Source of the DNA: Neopestalotiopsis rosae
Lineage: Eukaryota; Ascomycota; Sordariomycetes; Amphisphaeriales; Sporocadaceae
DNA length: 64,000 nucleotides
Direction: 5' to 3'
NCBI GenBank assembly: GCA_023078685.1
Contig: JALGAS010000001.1
Location: 4,774,001-4,838,000 of the forward strand
Positions 11,544-23,519 of this stretch are shown piece by piece; within the stretch, counting starts at the first letter, position 1, and each line of letters opens with the position of its first letter. Under the pieces are notes generated by a model. That model had not been told where the DNA came from and did no database searches. It saw only the letters and a list, made by a program, of their open reading frames with translations. A program made the position numbers and the translations under genes.

Positions 11544-13124
11544 AGTGATTGAAGTTGCGGCCACAAAGGTGTGAAGATATGGTACAGCTTACCGTGTTGT
11601 TGCACAGAAAATGCTTGATTCTATGGTATGTATTATATAGCATTAGTAGCCTATGGATATACTTGTTGATATATGTGTAGGACTATGCCCGATAGTACCA
11701 TCAATCGTACAATGACAATCTCGCTGATTCTCAGATGTACCTAAGACTTTCCAAACAGACTCGTACACTTCAATCTCAAAATGATAGTCTTCGTTTGCAT
11801 TGTAACTCGGGGATTTTGTTGAAAATGGACGCATCGTAAAAAAAGTCCTACGAAGAACGAACAACAGACCAAAAGTGTTGGTTCCAAACTGTGAGCAACA
11901 GCAGGATTGATTGGCTGTGAATTGCCCCAGAGCCAGCAGCGCTTGTTTCGTTTCATGCACGACGCGGGTGGCGTGGAGCCCCCAGGTGAATGCCTCGTCA
12001 GGGGCTAGCCACTGGATGTCAGCGCACTTATGGGCTACGAGAGTGCGCCAAGGCTCTTCCCCCAGCCGCCGCAAATGTGCCCTAGAGCCTCAGAATGAAT
12101 CGGGTCCATTGGCGCCTGGAGAAAGTCCCGCGACTCGCACGAGAAGCTGCAAGTACTCTGTAGAGACCAACAGCATTACGGCCGCTTCCCGAAGGATTCT
12201 GGTGGGGGAGTTTGACGACGAGGAAATGACCACATTCAATGAACAGCATTGGTGAGGATCGCTTTTACGACGGGTACCAGCTGGGCCGGCGGATCGGCAA
12301 GGCGCATCAGGACCCAATCACTCGGTCGTCTACCAGGTCCAAGCAGCGCACAGCCTGCCTCTGCCTCCTAAGGCTAAGCTACCTCCTCCGCCTCCTGGGA
12401 AGGGAGAGGACATTGGGACAGCTCGATTAAATTTAGGCATGATGAGCTAGGTCGTATAGCTGCTGGTAGGAGGAAATTTGAATAAGAAGATCGTCTTCCC
12501 GCTTTTTTTTTTAAAGTTTGATGTGTTCAATTTCGTCATCCATGTTGCAAACACCACATAGCTTCAATAGCTCACCTCTCCTTCGGCAGTCGTTATACTA
12601 GTACATACCTGCTTGCCTAGGCCGGTTCTTGGCAGCTCTTGTAAATACACACCATTCAACACCACTTGATTCAAGCTCCATGTAAGCCGACACACTCTCT
12701 TCTCATGTGCACAACCTGTACTGTCGAGCATGACTAAACTGACCAAACTGCAGTCTTTTCAAGCTTGACTGGTTTTTGCACTTTTGTGGTGACAAAGAGT
12801 CAACAAAGGGATTATCAAAGATAAACCACTTGTGATTCATAATTGCTTGTTCACAATTCTTGGCCCTTTGTGCCCGCCGCCTATTTTTATTTTCCTACTT
12901 TGAGACAACAAGGATCCGGTATCCAAAAAAGTCGACATTACCTACAACAATTGCCCTTCCTGAATAGACTGGGTCAAAAAACGAATTTCTATATCATTCT
13001 ATCACGCCTTGGATCGTTCTTTCCTTGCGGACCCACGCTTTTGCTCCTGCCTTAGCATCAGATAACGAATAGGAATAACCAAACACAAAAACCAGCTTAG
13101 CTCCAATCCAAACCAGGATTCAAA
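11544..13124. other. Intergenic region
   Basis: About 1.6 kb with no gene I can support. Short overlapping frames around 11.64-12.43 kb show no domain and conflict with each other. The last few hundred bases are pyrimidine- and A-rich and look like promoter and leader of the downstream secreted propeller gene. Confidence 0.55.
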
Positions 13125-14357
13125 ATGGTACAATTATCATCACTCGCATCTCTGCTGCTCCCACTCAGCATGGCATCGACAGCAACAGCAGCAGCGACCA
13201 TGGTCAGACCCCGACAGCAGTCTGCAAACAGTAGTACTACTACCAGTACTCGCAAGCTGATTGTCGGAGCTCCCGGCGAGATCCTAGCCTACGACTATGA
13301 TGGCACCACCTTTGCCAACACCGCCAACTCCTCATCAGCGGGAACTGCACCGAGTTGGATGTTGTTCAAGGAGCCCAACTTGCTGTATGCTGTCGATGAA
13401 AACTCAAACACTACTCGCCTTTACAATTACGATCCCTCCACCGACAGTCTCTCCTCAGAACCCGTATCCGTTGGCAATGGGTCCGCCGGCGTCGTCTCCC
13501 TGGCCTTCAACAAGGACCAAACCATACTCGTTGGGGCTTCCTACTCTGAGGGCCAGGTCGACGTCTGGAATGTTTCCTCGTCCGAGGGAAGCCTCGAGCT
13601 CATCAAGAAGATCCCGCTCGAAGGTACTCTAGGTCCGGCCGCCATCCAGACGGTGCACCGTGCTCACCAAGCCGTCTTGGACCCGACCGGCCAGTATTTT
13701 GCTGTCGCAGACCTAGGTGGCGACGCTATCCATATCATCAATACAACAAGCTGGGAGATTAGCAACGTAGTCTACGTCGACTCTGGTGCTGGCCCGAGAC
13801 ACGGCGCCTTCCTTGGCGGCAACAGCTCGAGCCCCGCCACGCACTATGCTGTCGCATGCGAGCTCAAGAACCTCATCATCGTCTGGGAGGTTGACATGAC
13901 TGGTGGAAACCTCAACTTGACGAACTCGCAAACCCTCAGCACGTTTGGCGATGATTTCCAGCCTCAGAATGCCACGACTGCCGCCGCTGGTGAATTGATT
14001 GCCGCAAGCAACAGCAAAGACATTTATGTTACCAACCGTCTTACTGGCAACGGCAACTTTACTGACAACATCTCCCACTTTACCATCGAGGAGGGAAAGC
14101 TCTCGTTTGCGGACCAGATCTCCACTGACGGCCAAAACCCTCGACAGCTCAGTTTCAGCCTGGATGAGTCGATCATCTTTGGCGTCAACCAGGGCGGCAC
14201 CACGGGACTGTTTGCCTTCAAGCGTTGCTCCAAGCAGGGTAGTCTCAGCCTCGCAACTTCGCTGCCTAACACGGCTGAGGCTGTGACTGCCTTGACTGGA
14301 CCCCAATTTGTACAAGAGATTCCGGTGTCTTCATCCGCGACCTCGTGCAAGAACTAG
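13125..14357 (+). CDS. Secreted lactonase-family (6-phosphogluconolactonase-like) beta-propeller
   Basis: Single exon, 410 residues, start in good context (CAAAATGG). An N-terminal signal peptide (LASLLLPLSMASTATAAA) is followed by repeated four-strand blades. The diagnostic stretches are HRAHQAVLDPTGQYFAVADL and GPRHGAFLG in the middle and DGQNPRQLSFSLD near the end, typical of the lactonase / 3-carboxymuconate cyclase-like seven-bladed family. Many N-glycosylation sequons support secretion. The family includes enzymes that open lactone rings, but many fungal secreted members have no known substrate, so the exact reaction cannot be called. Confidence 0.85.
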   Translation: MVQLSSLASLLLPLSMASTATAAATMVRPRQQSANSSTTTSTRKLIVGAPGEILAYDYDGTTFANTANSSSAGTAPSWMLFKEPNLLYAVDENSNTTRLYNYDPSTDSLSSEPVSVGNGSAGVVSLAFNKDQTILVGASYSEGQVDVWNVSSSEGSLELIKKIPLEGTLGPAAIQTVHRAHQAVLDPTGQYFAVADLGGDAIHIINTTSWEISNVVYVDSGAGPRHGAFLGGNSSSPATHYAVACELKNLIIVWEVDMTGGNLNLTNSQTLSTFGDDFQPQNATTAAAGELIAASNSKDIYVTNRLTGNGNFTDNISHFTIEEGKLSFADQISTDGQNPRQLSFSLDESIIFGVNQGGTTGLFAFKRCSKQGSLSLATSLPNTAEAVTALTGPQFVQEIPVSSSATSCKN

Positions 14358-14915
14358 ATGTCGCGGAAGATACAATCACGTAGGCAAGAGAAAACGAGGG
14401 AAATTCTGAATTTAAAGCGGTTTATCGGCGTTTATATGTAGAAAATGGGCATTTCAAGGAAGTCTGGAATTTGATACCCGTCATAGCTTAGACTAGGACG
14501 AAGAGCCATGAATGCGAATGTGATTTACACATTGCCAATGAATCACTAAATATTGCTATATGCATTAAAGATAGTCCCTAGTAGTGATCGTATGTGACGT
14601 CTACTGTGTGATGATGACCGGCGGTGATGCATTGAAACATTGTGGTTGATTTCCATCAGCAGTATAGTCCTCCACCTCATCTGTAAAATTACTAACTGCT
14701 GCACAGCATCATCGCTTGCTGCTCTTCTGATTCATGTCAAAGCTACGAATATTCAAGATCACCGACTTCACTTAATTCTGAGAGAAAGAGCCAGGCATGC
14801 TTCTCTTCTTTGTGGCTTACCTATAAGACTACTTGTTTCCATTTCGTACGAATGCAATCAATAGCTTCGCGATACCGAATGATCACGGACTTCCACAACT
14901 CATTGACTGTCAGCC
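14358..14915. other. Intergenic region
   Basis: 558 bp, AT-rich, holding the 3' UTR of the lactonase-like gene and the leader of the next gene. Nothing else recognised. Confidence 0.55.
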
Positions 14916-15716
14916 ATGTCAGACGAGACGAGACCACTGATCTCCGCATCCACCAAGAAGGGACCCCATGCCTGGCGGGAATATCTTCACAAAGCGGGCA
15001 GATTGCTGAAAGGATCGCATTCGATCAAGTTGCACCCGGGCAAGACCTTTGCCAGCAACGGCACTCACCCACCCGAGCTCGAAGAGTTCCATGAGAAGAC
15101 AGCATACGCGGAGTACAGCTGGTATCTGAACGCGGTCCATATCAAGGTCAGCGGCACCGAGACGATCACCGGCGTCCAACTCTTTCGCAACTACCGATAC
15201 ATGGTCTGGAACCGCTACGTGGAAGACACCGCTGCCCACGGCCCCAGTACCGACCAGAGCCTCGAGTTCACCGTCTTGGCCGAGCAGCTCGACGCCTTGT
15301 ACCTATCGATTGACGACGCCGTCACGAGCGCGCTCGGACACGTCGACGAAGATGATCGACTGCGCGCCGTGGGCCTCGGCCTCATGGCCATTCTGCCCAT
15401 CGTGACGGCAAGGGACCCGGCGCGAAGGCCGGATTTGCTGGCCGAGATGCACGACAAGGCTGGGCAGAGCGGTCAGACTGAGATTGTGATTAGTACTGGC
15501 GGCGGCGGCGACGATGGTCGCAGGGTCTGTAGCAGCAGCGGAAGCCAGTCAGTCTGGGTCAACACGTTTTACCTCCGCACTTGTACCGCGGCCATGGCGT
15601 ACGTGTTCCGGTGCTGCCACGAGCTGCGGGCGGAAGACGAGGATAAGGTCATGGAGATTGCCTGGAAATGGTGGTACGCTGTAATTGTGAGGATGCTTCT
15701 GGGGGAAGAAGAATGA
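14916..15716 (+). CDS. Hypothetical protein, 266 residues
   Basis: Single open frame from ATGTCAGACGAG to TGA with coding-like, GC-rich third positions. No signal peptide or clear membrane segment. The N-terminal half is rich in aromatic residues (AYAEYSWYLNAVHIKV, LFRNYRYMVWNRYVED), the middle has a helical segment (ALGHVDEDDRLRAVGLGLMA), then a Gly/Asp-rich loop and a C-terminal helix with WKWWYAVIVRML. I recognise no family. Frame length, codon use and an upstream stop support a real gene. It lies tail-to-head after the secreted propeller gene with a 558 bp gap. Confidence 0.65.
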   Translation: MSDETRPLISASTKKGPHAWREYLHKAGRLLKGSHSIKLHPGKTFASNGTHPPELEEFHEKTAYAEYSWYLNAVHIKVSGTETITGVQLFRNYRYMVWNRYVEDTAAHGPSTDQSLEFTVLAEQLDALYLSIDDAVTSALGHVDEDDRLRAVGLGLMAILPIVTARDPARRPDLLAEMHDKAGQSGQTEIVISTGGGGDDGRRVCSSSGSQSVWVNTFYLRTCTAAMAYVFRCCHELRAEDEDKVMEIAWKWWYAVIVRMLLGEEE

Positions 15717-18700
15717 ATGCCGAATTTCTTGACATGCCCAAATAGCTGGGCTTGAGTCACGGAGATGTCACAATGGCGATGAGGCTCCGATTGATTTGCT
15801 TTTGCACAAGATACCCCGACAGTATTTATGAATTAAGCAATGCTCTTGTTGCTCTTGATGCTCTTTAGTTCTTCTTTTCTTTGTCTCTTGCGTGTAAATT
15901 TGCTATAGTTTGGTCTGCGACTGTGCCCGTGGTGCCTTTGCAGCCGAGACTGATTTCCGGCACGTATAACGCGAATTTCTTGACTTAGACGGTAGAGCCT
16001 CCTGTGCAACCCGGGGTTCAAGCCGACGCCCGGCAGGCAAAGTCATGTGCGATGAGTCTCATTTGGTTCCAAAGGACCCTTTTCGTACTTGGCTGTTTGA
16101 CGTGAGCGGTGAGTCAACCTCTCAGTCCGACTAGGCCTATTCTTGTTTCTCTGCATAGCCCAGATGTTGCCGGCAACACCAATCACAACAAGCAACATGC
16201 ATGCTGTCCGCTTATATATTTCCATATTCTGGCACTTGCAGTAGCTCGCATTATAGACAAAGGCAGTAAAATTAGGCAGCGGTGGCAAGTATTCATTAGT
16301 CAATGTATGAATTGCACAGAACCATGTCTGATTCAAAGAAGAAATTCTTTAAATGATGAAACATCACCACATGGTTAGCCGGCAGCATCTGGGGTGGCGA
16401 GAGGGTTCAGATTGGCACTGGTAATTCGTCGGACTATATCCGGTGTATGCTGATTCTGGATGACCCCAGCAAGGGCACCAGCGGGTATTGTGAGCCGTTG
16501 ACGATTCAGCGTCTAAATTGTAATACAAAGTGAGATATCGAAATCTGCATATATGGCATGACCGCTGCTTTCCGTCTTTTGTGGCACAACATATCTAGGT
16601 CACCGAGTGCGGGTGCGTATGGCACATAACACTTATACCAGCTTTGACGATAGAGCGCAGTCTAGTTCGTGCGAAGCGGAAATATGCAAGTCCATATAGT
16701 GGATACTTTCTACCTGATCATATTCAGCTCGCTGCGGCTGAGATTCTCCGGCGGGTCGAGAAGCTGCTCAAATGGCGTGATCTTTCAAAAGATGGCTGGT
16801 AATCCATCGGCGTTGCAAAAAAGCCCATTGTGCTTCTTGCCGGCCGTGCAATTTCCACGGGATACTCGCTGCGGAAATCGATGTACGTACTACTCGTTTG
16901 CGGCTGCGATTCATTGGATGAGGGAACAAAAGGAAGTGCAGTCAAGTCACGTAGCACCCTGGTATGTAAGACAGCGACCCCGCGTTCTTCTGCTTCTTCT
17001 TTCTGCAATGCCCATGCAAATGCGGGAACACACTGTCTTCTAGACCCCAAATGGAAAACCATGCAAGTTTTTTTGTACTAGGAGGCGGGCTGCCACGAGC
17101 GCGACGGCTCATCGCTTCTCGGTTTTCCTGGCCTGTGAATGATCAGAGCCATGGCGGAGGAGCTCGAGGCCTAGGTTAGACATATTGCTTTTTGACCCGT
17201 TCATGGTGCCCAACCAGCGCAGGCATATGAAAGCAGATGGGAGTTGCCCGAGAAGTCTTTGATCCGGAGCAGACGATCGTCGTGGCCAAAGACTGCCGGG
17301 TAGCCAATTGATATTTCTTCTGGTCCTCGTGACTGGATTGTTAGTGCTACCGATTGGCTCGTCTCGGGGTATGCAGTTTTGTTGGGAATTGGATGGCAAT
17401 TTTCGTCTCCAAGGAGGAGCGCGCCGAAAGAAGGAAGAGCTCCAGTGCCGTCTTCTCATCACCTCCTCTCTTTGTGTCTATGCTGGCTAGTCTGTTTTCC
17501 AATGGGCGAGGGATGTGGCAAAGCAGGGCAGGGCAGGGCAGGGCAACAAAAAGGACGAGACAGCTGACTGTTGAGCTGGCTTATGCATGGAAGATGAGGT
17601 CTCGTGATGAGTATCCCGAATAATGCGCATCGCCGGATAGGATGGGGCTTTTCAGCCCTGTCTTTTTCATATGCTGTACACTCCAGCTCTCTCTGTATGT
17701 GATTGAACTCCACTTGCTCGGAAGCAGTGGGCATGTAACAACGAGAAGAAGACACTTAATTGCAATTCCGGGTATGTGTTTTGGCGTCAACCGAACTGTC
17801 TGATGCCCGATACGGCAACATAGACGAGGAAGAAAAAAAGTCAGACGTGCACATGGGCAACTCGGTTCGAGTCGGCTCAAATGCGCGCTTTCGCATTCGC
17901 CCGGGGGTAGCCAAGGTAGGGTCCGACCACAGCTGCAAATCTGTTTTACTGTACGTGCCTTCTTACTTCTTACACGTTGCGGCGACACACGTATTGCAGA
18001 TCATGGCCAGAGAGCATGTTATTTTTACAAATGCATGTCTCAATTGAGGAATCAAGTGCGTGTGGAGACGAAACAATGAAAATACCCCATAACAAATGAC
18101 AGTCTACGCCTTATGGTCAAGACAGCACAGTGAAAAAGATGCCCCAGTGCCCTACTGTAGTACAAAAAAAGGAAAATGCTTGACGAGTCTTGCAGGGGGT
18201 GCATTGGCATCGCCCGTGGTCGCCCAGCCCTGGAAGTCCGGGGATCGCATCGCGCTGCTGCAACCCTGGTTGAGAAAAGTCTGGGGTAGTCGCGGATGGA
18301 CAGTCCAGTGAAAATCAGTGGACATTTTAGTGGACATGAGAGGCAAGAGAGGAGAGATGTTGAGTGGTCCAGGTGGGTGCTGGGCGCTGGGCACTGGACG
18401 CGTTGCTGGGATTGACAGTGGAAAGGAATCTCACATGGTCAGGGGTCAAACTCAAAACTCCGCGCCGCTGTCCGTGGCCCCCTTCAATGGGACAGATTGG
18501 ACATAACAGACATACTACTACAGTCCATTTTTACCTGTCCAGAGAGCTGCGGTGTTGTCTGTCAATTGCCCACACTGGCAAAGATCTCAGCCTGCCATGG
18601 GGAGAAAAAGAAACGCGCCCTCAATAGTGCAACTGTCAACATGATGGCGCCGTCTATACGCTTCTGTTATTAGCGACCTTGCCATATCCTCGGAATGCGT

Positions 18701-20025
18701 TGATACTTTTCAATATTTCATCACAAGCCAACACTGTTTCACGCCCATTCTCTCTCCACGGGCCATCACCTAAGCAAAACTCCTCATTCGGCATCGGATT
18801 TTAAGATTGGTACGAGAGGTCTCGAACTCAGGCCGCCTCTTGTGAGAGTATAGCCCTCACTTCATGCAAGCGCCTCTTCAATAGCCAATGCCAAGCAGGA
18901 ATATGCTTTCTGGATCACAACCAATCGACATTCACCTCTTCACATGATTGGCGGCTGTTTTCTCGCGACAACATCAATCACCATACATACAGTCCTGGAA
19001 TCACGCCGTATTCGGGTGTCTACAAACATAGTAGACTACCTCTACAATATTACCGTTACCTCCTCCATCTGACGAGGTGTGGCGGGTACGTGTACTCATG
19101 CTGGTCAGCTAGCCTTGATACCACCCTCCTTGCATCCATCATCCAAAGCCTTCACCGTCCCACCAAATTGGTATAACGCACCTCCTACCCAGTCTCTGGT
19201 GCTCTTTCTCCGGGCCTCGAACTGGTCTTTGGTCCGTCAGCCGTCTTGGAACTACAGTCCTACCACATGTCCCGTTCCGAGCACCACTGGTACTCTTGCA
19301 CCCTCGTTCAGACCGTCCAAGTCGCAACGAATCATCTCTCTTGTTCCAACGACGAAACGGACATTCCTCCTCTCACATTCAGGAACCCTCCGTCCCTCAC
19401 ACATACCAAATAAAGGACCCGCCACCCCTACAGTCCAATATCCCAAGACAGCTGGTCTGACCTGGGTCTTTCACGGGGATCGTGTTTACCCCACACAAAC
19501 CGAGTCCCCGGTTTCTCTGTACCTTTGATGCTCTTTTGAGCTTGACCTTTGTGGTCACATCTTTTTGCCTTGCATATTCCAGCTTGCAAATCTTTTTGAG
19601 TTGCTTTAGACTTTACCCACAAGTCTTGCTGCCACGCCCTCACTCCCTCTGACCGAGCCGAGTATACATTATCCCGTACATGACAAGCTGTTATTGGACG
19701 CCACTGGATCACCACATACGGCCCGGAAGACTCTTGTGCCTACCGGCTGACTTCTCTTTACAAGTTCCAAAGCCATCACGCCTTGAGCCATTCTTTTGAA
19801 GCTTCAGAGCATATCTTGAACGTGCTCGGGCCCCACCTAGCGAGTATCGTTTACCGTTGTACGTCTCGTGGAAGGATTATATACCCTTTCCTCAATACCT
19901 TAGGTGGTTCATCCCGCCAGTATCATCAGGGACGCTCTCGAAGTGCATACCCTACTCATCTACACAACATTCACTCCAAGTTACTCATGATGGGCTCCCC
20001 TTGACATAACCGAGGACCAAACAAG
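15717..20025. other. 4.3 kb gene-poor region
   Basis: No supported coding sequence on either strand; the open frames present are short, overlapping and without family resemblance. The stretch from about 18.99 to 20.02 kb is pyrimidine-rich on the plus strand and may be a long promoter/5' leader of the following gene. A short pentamer repeat is listed separately. Confidence 0.5.
17523..17544. repeat. GGGCA pentamer microsatellite
   Basis: Four perfect tandem copies of a GCAGG/GGGCA unit followed by a partial copy, in non-coding DNA. Confidence 0.9.
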
Positions 20026-21321
20026 ATGGTCTTGGATATGGGACTGCGCCAGTCAAGTCCCGACCATCACAACGTATGGTTATATTCGTCCCAGCAGAAT
20101 ACAGGGCAGACTAAAGGACGGAGGGACCTGTCCAGTCAAGGACTCCTACGTCACAGCAAATGGTTCGACCCGGAGTCATCTTCCATCACAAATGCCATTC
20201 CTCGCAGCGAGGTTATGTCAGTGGAGATGTTGAAGGCACAAGATGATTTGACTGCAGAGCTTGGTGATATTTCAGCTACGACCTTCAGCCGAGGGTCTAG
20301 TCAACCATCATATAGGGGAGAACCATGTGGAAGATTCTCAAGAGCGGAGTGTACCCCCACGAAGGGCGCGAGTGTCAGTGGATTTGGTTCTGCACAATGT
20401 ACGGCTAGCCGGACTTTGCGCGCTGAAGATACGTTACCAAACGAGGTCTCGACAAAAGGCACAGAACAGAGGGTAAAGAGCCCCATGTCTATAGTAACAC
20501 CAACACATAAGAGGGCGAGGGCGATGCACGATGTCGACGGACCTCGCACCAGTCACCTCTCGAGCAAGAAGCGCCGGCTTCGATTACAACTCATCACATC
20601 CAGGCTCTCTCAGCCATTCTCATTACCGGCAACGCACATACTCAACCGCGACACAGACGAGGATACTCCAGTCATATCCAGATTCGTTAAGTTGGCCGCC
20701 CTTGGTGCCAAGAAGGCCGGGCACCAAACGACACTCGTCCGCAAGGCAGCAATCTTGAATCGTGTAAGGCTCAATGTCCGACAGACTGCCGTCACCCGAG
20801 GCCACGACCGGATCTGGAGGATGACGCGCATGGCCGCCATGAGTCACGGGCTACAGCTGGTCACGGACAGCACGGGTGCCATGTTTCCGGGTCGATCGGG
20901 AGAGCAGGTGCCCGGACCCATCGTGCCTCGGGCGTGGCGGCCGCACACCACTGCCTCTCCCCCGATGATGTCGTCGCTTGCAGTCTCGGATACACACCTC
21001 ACGGGACCCAAAGGGTTTGAGCAGCCGCAGCATCAGCCACAGCCTCAGCCTGATCCTGCACCTCACCCCACCAGTACGTTGCTGCCCACCACGTCCATCA
21101 TGACGCCGCTGGCGGGAGCCGACGAGGACGAGGCCTCGTTCCCAGACGCGGACCTCGACTCGCGGTACGCCGACTCCAGCGACGACGATGTAGACGGCGT
21201 ATACGCGGATTTCGGCGTCTTGTTCGGCGGCCGAGCCGACTCGCCCGACGGCGCAGAGGAGGACGAGCACTATTACGAGGAGTATCTTGATGAAGTTGAT
21301 GGTATCATTTGGTCATCATAA
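20026..21321 (+). CDS. Conserved-looking hypothetical protein, 431 residues, basic core and acidic tail
   Basis: Single open frame. The N-terminal 170 residues are low in structure. A basic block follows (KKRRLRLQLITSRLSQPF, then ATHILNR and LVRKAAILNRVRLNVR) that resembles a recurring region of uncharacterised Sordariomycete nuclear-looking proteins. Then come a Gln/Pro run (QHQPQPQPDPAPHP) and a strongly acidic C-terminus (DADLDSRYADSSDDDVDG, EEDEHYYEEYLDEVDG). No zinc finger, kinase or enzyme motif is visible. Basic core plus acidic tail suggests a nuclear or nucleic-acid-associated role, which is only inference. The first in-frame ATG was taken; the start could lie further in. Confidence 0.65.
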   Translation: MVLDMGLRQSSPDHHNVWLYSSQQNTGQTKGRRDLSSQGLLRHSKWFDPESSSITNAIPRSEVMSVEMLKAQDDLTAELGDISATTFSRGSSQPSYRGEPCGRFSRAECTPTKGASVSGFGSAQCTASRTLRAEDTLPNEVSTKGTEQRVKSPMSIVTPTHKRARAMHDVDGPRTSHLSSKKRRLRLQLITSRLSQPFSLPATHILNRDTDEDTPVISRFVKLAALGAKKAGHQTTLVRKAAILNRVRLNVRQTAVTRGHDRIWRMTRMAAMSHGLQLVTDSTGAMFPGRSGEQVPGPIVPRAWRPHTTASPPMMSSLAVSDTHLTGPKGFEQPQHQPQPQPDPAPHPTSTLLPTTSIMTPLAGADEDEASFPDADLDSRYADSSDDDVDGVYADFGVLFGGRADSPDGAEEDEHYYEEYLDEVDGIIWSS

Positions 21322-22262
21322 GCATATATATAAATATTCAACGGAACTTTTGCATGGGGCTTTCTTGGGGTATGGGCATATTCAAAACAAAACCACAAAA
21401 GGGAAATGACAGGCAAGGCATCACTGGAGTCAGATATGAGCATTTTCTCTTTTTCGTTCCTGCTTGTGGCATATCATGGCATGTATGGCAAAATGGTTGC
21501 ACATTTCGTGTATAGTCTTCAAATTTTGCATATCTCATGGATTGCGCTGATGGACTAATATTGTATACAACAAATATTTATTGGGTCAACATGATGCATT
21601 CGAGACGTGTCCAAGTTGAATCTTACTTTTCTTCTCCTACACATCTCAAATGACGCTCAGATGAGGTTCAGGCTAGATGTACACTATCTCTCAATGTACA
21701 GTTTATCATGCTTGCCATTGGTTCGTGGCCATTTGTATAGCTGGTATCTTGTATTAAATTCCATTGAACCCCATTTCGCAACCGAGCCATATCTACCATA
21801 GATAGCAGCAGAGACGAGACGAGAAATGATTCGCACATTCTTATATTGCCAGCAGAAGACTAGATGACAACATAATGCATCTAAAGGCTATGCCGAATCA
21901 GATGTGATCATACCCAAGACGGTCCAATCTCCTCTTATCCAAATGCCCGTGTGCGCGGTGCTTATTATGGTGATATATATCCTGTGATCGACTGCCGCGT
22001 TTCTCGTCATCAACACTTGGGCCGCAAGGGGTATGTGACCACATAGGCAGTGCCCATTCGATGGTCATCGTCCCCGGAGCGCGGGGTTTCCAGTCATTGG
22101 GGCGCGTCTACTGACGTTGCGAGATCCCAGGTCGACAAGAGCTCTTGAGGGCTGTTGCGTTTAGAGCGCAAACATCCGTAACTCGGACAGCCGCAACCAT
22201 CTGAACATTACGGAATGCCTCCTCTCCCGAGCATTTCGGCCGAGAGCGTCTCTGCACTTCAG
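21322..22262. other. Convergent 3' intergenic region
   Basis: Lies between the 3' end of the hypothetical gene (+) and that of the OHCU decarboxylase gene (-). AT-rich, no gene recognised. Confidence 0.55.
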
Positions 22263-22865
22263 CTAGGAAGACTCCAGCTTCTTGGCGCGATCAAGTGCAA
22301 TGTCGACCATGGCGCGAATGGCCTCTTGCTCCTCCTCCTTGAAGTCCCCGCGGTCGATCCTCTGTCGCATATTCTCCATGACGACGGGCCGGCTCCTCCC
22401 ATTGACGAACACGACATAGCGCAGGCCCGGGAACCTCGCCTCGTACTCGTCGTTGAGCGCCTTGAGCTTCTCGGCCTCCTCGGCGGCTCCCGTGTTGAGC
22501 GAGGCCTGCTCGGCCTGGCTCTGGGCGCTGTCCACCTTTTTCGCGCCGAGGCGCGGGTGCGATCCCAGGATGCCGTGGAGCTTCTGCTTGGCGGACGGCT
22601 CGTCCGACAGCGCAAGCTTGTGGAGGAGGGATCCAATTTGTTGTATCACGGCTGGATAAGAGTCCAAGGTCGAGCCTGCTGAGCCATCATCGGCTGTCGA
22701 TGTCTCGGCGGAGGCGCCCGAGGTTGTGGGAGTTCGTTTCGATTTCAGGACTGGGAGGGCGAGCGTGTGCAGCTCGGTCGAGGGTTCGAATAGCAAGTCA
22801 AGAGCTTGTATTTGCGTCTTGATGGACGCGCTGGGCAGTTCAGAGATGGGCGGGAGTGTGGTCAT
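22263..22865 (-). CDS. 2-oxo-4-hydroxy-4-carboxy-5-ureidoimidazoline (OHCU) decarboxylase
   Basis: 200 residues from ATG at 22865 (MTTLPPISELPSASIKTQIQ). The OHCU decarboxylase pattern is clear: LLFEPSTEL near the start, SHPRLGAKK with the catalytic His, an EQ motif after it, then ALNDEYEARFPGLRYVVFVN and a C-terminal EEQEAIRAMVDIALDRAKKL ending at the extreme C-terminus. The enzyme acts after urate oxidase and HIU hydrolase and yields S-allantoin. The frame stays open upstream to an ATG at 23054, adding 63 Ser/Pro-rich residues; family length argues for the shorter form, but a targeting extension is possible. No peroxisomal tripeptide is obvious (ends ESS). Divergent from prp19. Confidence 0.85.
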   Translation of the reverse strand: MTTLPPISELPSASIKTQIQALDLLFEPSTELHTLALPVLKSKRTPTTSGASAETSTADDGSAGSTLDSYPAVIQQIGSLLHKLALSDEPSAKQKLHGILGSHPRLGAKKVDSAQSQAEQASLNTGAAEEAEKLKALNDEYEARFPGLRYVVFVNGRSRPVVMENMRQRIDRGDFKEEEQEAIRAMVDIALDRAKKLESS

Positions 22866-23519
22866 TTTGCGAGCAGCAGGAGGAGACGGGGCGGCAGAGG
22901 AGGTCGACGGCACGGCACTTCTCGATATACGTTCTATGAGGGGCACACGGGGAGGTCGTTCAATGTTCACGGGCTTCTTGGAGGTGAGGTTGAAGCCAAG
23001 ATCATGATGGTTCTTGATATTTATTTTGAGCTGCAGAGGAGTGAATTGAGGCATTATTCGGGGCCCCCTTTGGATGAGGTGATCATCGACGCTGCGCTGG
23101 GCAGGGCAGTTCTGATTTTGGGCTGGCTGGCGGCGAACTGCGAAGTCGGGCTGGCGATGTAGTTACCTTAGGCGCATGCCGACGAGACTACAGAGAGAGC
23201 ACCGAGACATTGAGAGGCGTCATGGGCGGGCTGCACAAGGTCCCCGCGCTAAGCTGATAAGATAACCGTCCAGCTAGTCGCGGTCTTAGCGCGTGGAGGT
23301 GCGTTATTGATTCAAGCTAAGGCGGCTCTGCTGGGCACAGGCTGGTACCTGGTAGTGCCACTTGCGCGAGGTGCTGCTGCTGGGTGGTTGCCCATTGAAC
23401 AGTGTTTTCCTTTGGCTGCTCACTGTCAAGGCTGTAGCTCTGCCTACCTAGCAAATTTCCCAGATTCAAGCTTCGATGCGCCAGAAGTGATTGCACATCA
23501 ACGCATCGAAATTTTCATC
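22866..23519. promoter_or_regulatory. Divergent promoter between OHCU decarboxylase and prp19
   Basis: 654 bp between the two start codons. The left part may code the optional N-terminal extension of OHCU decarboxylase (up to 23054). The remainder holds no coding sequence. Confidence 0.5.

Noticed and set aside
18805..18880. Minus-strand GAGTTCGAGAC resembling a tRNA T loop
   Set aside because: The T stem does not pair and no 5' acceptor half is present.
20851..21270. 139-codon minus-strand frame
   Set aside because: Shadow of the acidic C-terminus of the plus-strand hypothetical gene.
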